Assembly (NCBI GenBank): GCA_900542315.1 | Contig: UQMV01000043.1 | Location: 1-17,672 of the forward strand | DNA length: 17,672 nt | Origin: an uncultured Collinsella sp. | Lineage (GTDB): Bacteria; Actinomycetota; Coriobacteriia; Coriobacteriales; Coriobacteriaceae | Reading direction: 5' to 3' | Part shown: in pieces, positions 15,271-17,672 of the stretch | Numbering within the stretch: the first letter of the stretch is position 1 | Layout of the letters: each line of letters begins with the position of its first letter | The notes under the pieces: generated by a model | What the model saw: only the letters and a program-made list of their open reading frames with translations | Told to the model about the DNA's origin: nothing | The model's database searches: none | Program-made: the position numbers and the translations under genes

Positions 15271-15311
15271 ACGCGCATCGAAGCGCGTGTAGGGGAGCGC
15301 CCGCGGGCGCT
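15271..15311 (+). other. two tandem hairpins in the PTS mRNA leader
   Basis: ACGCGC and GCGCGT (15271-15276, 15283-15288) enclose ATCGAA. Then AGCGCCCGCGGGCGCT (15296-15311) is a perfect 16-base palindrome able to fold with a CGCG loop. They end nine bases before the ribosome binding site, so they could influence mRNA stability or translation. No T-tract follows, so they are not simple terminators. Confidence 0.5.
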
Positions 15312-15332
15312 GTACTCAAGAAGGAGGGACAC

Positions 15333-17336
15333 ATGGCTAAGTTTGACATCATCGCCGCGACCGGTTGCCCGACCGGCATTGCGCACACCTTCATGGCGAA
15401 GGAGGCGCTGGAGAAGGCAGCTGCCGAGCGCGGTCTGACCATTAAGGTTGAGACTCATGGCCAGGTCGGTGTCGAGAACGAGCTCACCAAGAGTGAGATC
15501 GCTGGTGCCAAGGCCGTCGTCGTCGCAGCCGACAAGGATGTCCAGGCTGAGCGATTCGCCGGCAAGCCCATGGTTTCCGTTGGTGTTTCCAAGGCCCTGT
15601 CCGTTGAGGCCGCCGGTAAGCTGATTGACCGTGCGCTCGCCGCCAAGGGCGACAGCACGGTTGCAGCTGCTGCCGATATCGAGGATGAGGTCGAGGAGAA
15701 GGAGTCCATCGGCCACATCATCTACAAGCACCTCATGAACGGCGTCAGCCACATGCTGGTCTTCGTCGTTGCTGGTGGTGTTCTGACCGCTGTCTCGTTC
15801 CTGTGGGGCATTACGTCCTTCGATTCGACGGCGTCTGACTACAACAGCTTTGCTGCGATGCTCAAGATCATCGGCGGCATCGCCATGAACCTTATGGTTC
15901 CGGTGCTTTCCGCCTACATCGCCGAATCCATCGGCAAGCGACCGGCGCTCGTCCCCGGCTTCGTTGCCGGTATGATCGCCATCCAGGGCCTGCCTGTTAA
16001 CGCCGAGACCGGCATGATCGACGCCGGTGGCGCCGGCGTGGGCTTCGGCTTCCTGGGCGGCATCGTCGGCGGCTTCCTCGCTGGCTATGTCATCCTGCTG
16101 CTCGAGAAGGTTTTTGCCGGTCTGCCCAAGAACCTGGACGGCCTCAAGGCTATCTTCCTGTATCCGCTGTTCTCGACCGCCATCGTCGGTCTGGTTATGC
16201 TCGGCATTTCCGGCCCCATGGCTGCCATCAACACCGCCATGATGGACTTCCTCAAGGGCCTGTCCGCCTCTGGCGCCGTTGTTCTGGGTCTTGCCATCGG
16301 CTGCATGTGCGCCTTTGACATGGGCGGCCCGGTCAACAAGGCTGCTTACGTCACCGGTACCGCTATGCTCACTGAGGCACTGGCTGCTGGCGTTGGCACC
16401 GACACCTACAACTTCGGCACCAACTTCATGGCTGCCGTCTCCGCCGCCTGCATCGTTCCGCCGCTGATCACCACCTTTGCCGTCGTTGTCGGCAAGAAGT
16501 ACTTCAGCCAGGAGGATCACGACGCCGGTGTCGTCAACCTCATCCTTGGTTGCACCCACATCACCGAGGGCGCCATTCCGTTCATGACCAAGAACATCTG
16601 GCCCGTCATGCCCATCATGATGCTCGGTTCCTCTATCGCTTCGATCCTGACCATTATGTTCAACGTTCACGATCCGGCGCCTCACGGTGGCTTCCTGGTC
16701 CTGCCCGTTGTCGAGAACGGTCCGCTTTGGGTCCTCGCGATCATCATCGGCGCCGTGGTCGGTGGCATCCTGTTCGTGGCCTTCAAGAAGTACGACTTCG
16801 AGAAGAACCAGAAGGCCGCTCCTGCAGCCAAGCCCGTTGAAGCCCCCAAGGCCGCTGCCGTCGAGGCCCCCAAGGCCGAGGCTGCCGACTTCGTGAAGGT
16901 CGAGAATGTCTTTGTCGCCGAGGACTTCGCTTCTCGTGACGAGGCTCTGAGCTTCGTTTCCAACCAGGCTGTCAAGGCCGGTATCGCCAGCGACGCCGAC
17001 GCCGTGATGAACGCCTTCCTGGCCCGCGAGGCCGAGGGCACCACGGGCATGATGGAGGGCTTCGCCATCCCGCATGCCAAGTCCGATGCCATTACCGAGG
17101 CTGCCGTCATCGTCGTCAAGGACGAGTCCGGCGTGACCGGTTGGGATACCATGGACGGCGCTCCCGTCAACGTGGCTATCGCCCTGCTCATTCCCGGTGC
17201 CCAGGCCGGTACCACGCACCTCAAGATCCTGTCCAAGGTCGCCGAGGCGCTCATGGACGAGGACTTCCGTGCCACCGTCAAGGGTTCCACCGACGCCGCC
17301 GAGATCGCCAAGACGATCAACGCCCGCCTGGTCTAA
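15333..17336 (+). CDS. PTS fructose-type permease, fused IIB-IIC-IIA
   Basis: A 667-residue membrane protein that imports and phosphorylates a sugar, most likely fructose, using phosphate from HPr. IIB (1 to about 100) has the family signature ATGCPTGIAHTFMA with phosphorylated Cys12. A Glu-rich linker follows. IIC (about 125-490) is multi-helical with FDMGGPVNKAAY and the sugar-site THITEGAIPF. An Ala/Pro/Lys linker with a repeated VEAPKA unit leads to IIA (about 518-667), where the phosphorylated residue is His581 in AIPHAKS. AAGGAGG five bases before the ATG fixes the start. No 1-phosphofructokinase, HPr or second EII gene is in the window, so it stands alone behind the divergent RpiR-type regulator. 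The fructose call rests on family likeness; a related ketose or mannitol-like sugar cannot be excluded. Confidence 0.93.
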   Translation: MAKFDIIAATGCPTGIAHTFMAKEALEKAAAERGLTIKVETHGQVGVENELTKSEIAGAKAVVVAADKDVQAERFAGKPMVSVGVSKALSVEAAGKLIDRALAAKGDSTVAAAADIEDEVEEKESIGHIIYKHLMNGVSHMLVFVVAGGVLTAVSFLWGITSFDSTASDYNSFAAMLKIIGGIAMNLMVPVLSAYIAESIGKRPALVPGFVAGMIAIQGLPVNAETGMIDAGGAGVGFGFLGGIVGGFLAGYVILLLEKVFAGLPKNLDGLKAIFLYPLFSTAIVGLVMLGISGPMAAINTAMMDFLKGLSASGAVVLGLAIGCMCAFDMGGPVNKAAYVTGTAMLTEALAAGVGTDTYNFGTNFMAAVSAACIVPPLITTFAVVVGKKYFSQEDHDAGVVNLILGCTHITEGAIPFMTKNIWPVMPIMMLGSSIASILTIMFNVHDPAPHGGFLVLPVVENGPLWVLAIIIGAVVGGILFVAFKKYDFEKNQKAAPAAKPVEAPKAAAVEAPKAEAADFVKVENVFVAEDFASRDEALSFVSNQAVKAGIASDADAVMNAFLAREAEGTTGMMEGFAIPHAKSDAITEAAVIVVKDESGVTGWDTMDGAPVNVAIALLIPGAQAGTTHLKILSKVAEALMDEDFRATVKGSTDAAEIAKTINARLV

Positions 17337-17371
17337 TTCCACGGTACGCGAATAACATCGCCCCCTGTAAC

Positions 17372-17409
17372 AAAGGCGAGGACTCCACTCGGGGCCCCCG
17401 CCTTTTTTT
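17372..17409 (+). terminator. intrinsic terminator of the PTS gene
   Basis: AAAGGCG (17372-17378) pairs with CGCCTTT (17399-17405). The stem continues inward through GG/CC and CTCC/GGGG with two A-C mismatches to the loop ACTC. Seven T residues (17403-17409) complete a strong rho-independent terminator 35 bases after the stop. Confidence 0.85.
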
Positions 17410-17414
17410 CATTC

Positions 17415-17499
17415 CCTTCTGTAAGGTGCGGTGAAATAGGGACTGTTTAAACGTTTCAACCGCAAAATCAGTCCCTATTTCACCGCAACTTACAGAAGG
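17415..17499. repeat. long inverted repeat, 31-bp arms with one mismatch
   Basis: The left arm (17415-17445) and right arm (17469-17499) are reverse complements at 30 of 31 positions, including an unbroken inner 19 bp, TGCGGTGAAATAGGGACTG. The 23-base centre (17446-17468) begins with TTTAAACG; with the arm's last G it makes the overlapping palindromes GTTTAAAC and AAACGTTT. It starts five bases after the PTS terminator's T-run. There is no coding sequence inside. It could be a small non-autonomous mobile or REP-like element, or a protein-binding/attachment site. Confidence 0.8.
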
Positions 17500-17647
17500 A
17501 CATAGAGGGAACTGCCCATTGAGTCTTTGTCGCGAACATATCCTCAGCCAGAATTCCGTTCCGCCGATATTGCTCTGGACCGACCGAGTTTCCGCAGCTC
17601 GCCCGCCGGGCGGGGCGATTAAGTTTGTCGCGAGTTCCGCACGCAAA
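17500..17647. other. sequence without recognisable gene
   Basis: Together with the terminator and inverted repeat, the region from 17337 to the right edge has no convincing gene. One plus-strand frame is open from 17435 to the window end, but its only early start codon is a TTG at 17519 with no ribosome binding site. The minus-strand frame at 17317-17646 reads through both the terminator and the inverted repeat and is not believable. The stretch could be the end of something lying to the right. Confidence 0.5.
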
Positions 17648-17670
17648 GGAAAGCACTTAATGTGCTTTCC
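17648..17670. terminator. hairpin at the right edge
   Basis: GGAAAGCAC (17648-17656) and GTGCTTTCC (17662-17670) form a perfect 9-bp stem around TTAAT. Read on the minus strand it is followed by TTTGCG, a weak T-run. It may be the terminator of a minus-strand gene beyond the window, or another small repeat; the window ends two bases later. Confidence 0.4.
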
Positions 17671-17672
17671 GT

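Noticed and set aside
15231..17342. 703-codon open frame antisense to the PTS gene
   Set aside because: Same explanation: the plus strand encodes an intact IIB-IIC-IIA permease with phosphorylation sites and a good ribosome binding site. The antisense product is Gly/Asp/His-rich filler.
17446..17468. CcpA cre-like site in the centre of the long inverted repeat
   Set aside because: Only a partial match to the cre consensus with mismatches in key positions, and it lies after the terminator rather than near a promoter.
17317..17646. 109-codon minus-strand frame at the right end
   Set aside because: It runs through the long inverted repeat and the PTS terminator and into the end of the PTS gene, has no ribosome binding site, and resembles no known protein.
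17435..17672. Plus-strand frame open to the window end
   Set aside because: It begins inside the inverted repeat, has only a TTG start without a ribosome binding site, and about 50 residues are too few to recognise.
1..17672. CRISPR arrays, tRNA/rRNA genes, insertion sequences, toxin-antitoxin or phage genes
   Set aside because: I looked for regularly spaced direct repeats, tRNA-like cloverleaf ends and transposase or phage motifs and saw none. The only notable repeats are the intergenic hairpins listed above.

Overview
The window is high-GC bacterial chromosome with tightly packed genes, many ATGA-type stop/start overlaps and strong GC bias at third codon positions. Gene content and order (alaS-ruvX-mltG-yqeG-aroK-aroB, then pepP, then efp-asp23-nusB-xseB-tlyA-nadK-recN) suggest a Coriobacteriia actinomycete, most likely Collinsella or a close relative. 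This assignment is by eye and was not tested by a search.

Layout. Positions 2-505 are the 3' end of an AI-2E family membrane transporter. A small, AT-richer gene for a two-helix membrane protein converges on it (512-751, minus). After an intergenic hairpin/T-tract and a good sigma70-type promoter, a plus-strand run from about 946 to 7622 encodes alanyl-tRNA synthetase, the RuvX/YqgF nuclease, the endolytic transglycosylase MltG, a YqeG-type HAD phosphatase, shikimate kinase and a dehydroquinate-synthase homologue. The last has the length and fold signature of AroB but lacks the metal ligands and most cofactor motifs. A structured 132-nt spacer follows, then a Xaa-Pro peptidase and a terminator. 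From a TATAAT promoter near 8983 a second run encodes EF-P, an Asp23/Gls24 protein, NusB, the small subunit of exonuclease VII, a TlyA-type rRNA methyltransferase, NAD kinase and RecN. This resembles the Firmicutes nusB-folD-xseA-xseB-ispA-dxs-tlyA-argR-recN cluster with folD, xseA, ispA, dxs and argR absent.

RecN converges on a MurR/RpiR-family regulator (minus) across a perfect 11-bp hairpin. The regulator is divergent from a fructose-type PTS permease with domain order IIB-IIC-IIA. Their 272-nt shared spacer is dense in TGAAA/TTTCA inverted repeats, which suggests that the regulator controls itself and the permease. The permease ends at a strong intrinsic terminator. The last 260 bases have no convincing gene. 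They hold a 31-bp inverted repeat with one mismatch around a 23-nt centre, and a second 9-bp hairpin at the window edge.

Most genes are housekeeping. The points most worth a second look are the apparently inactive AroB beside an intact shikimate kinase, the operator-like array between the regulator and the PTS gene, and the long inverted repeat after the PTS terminator.
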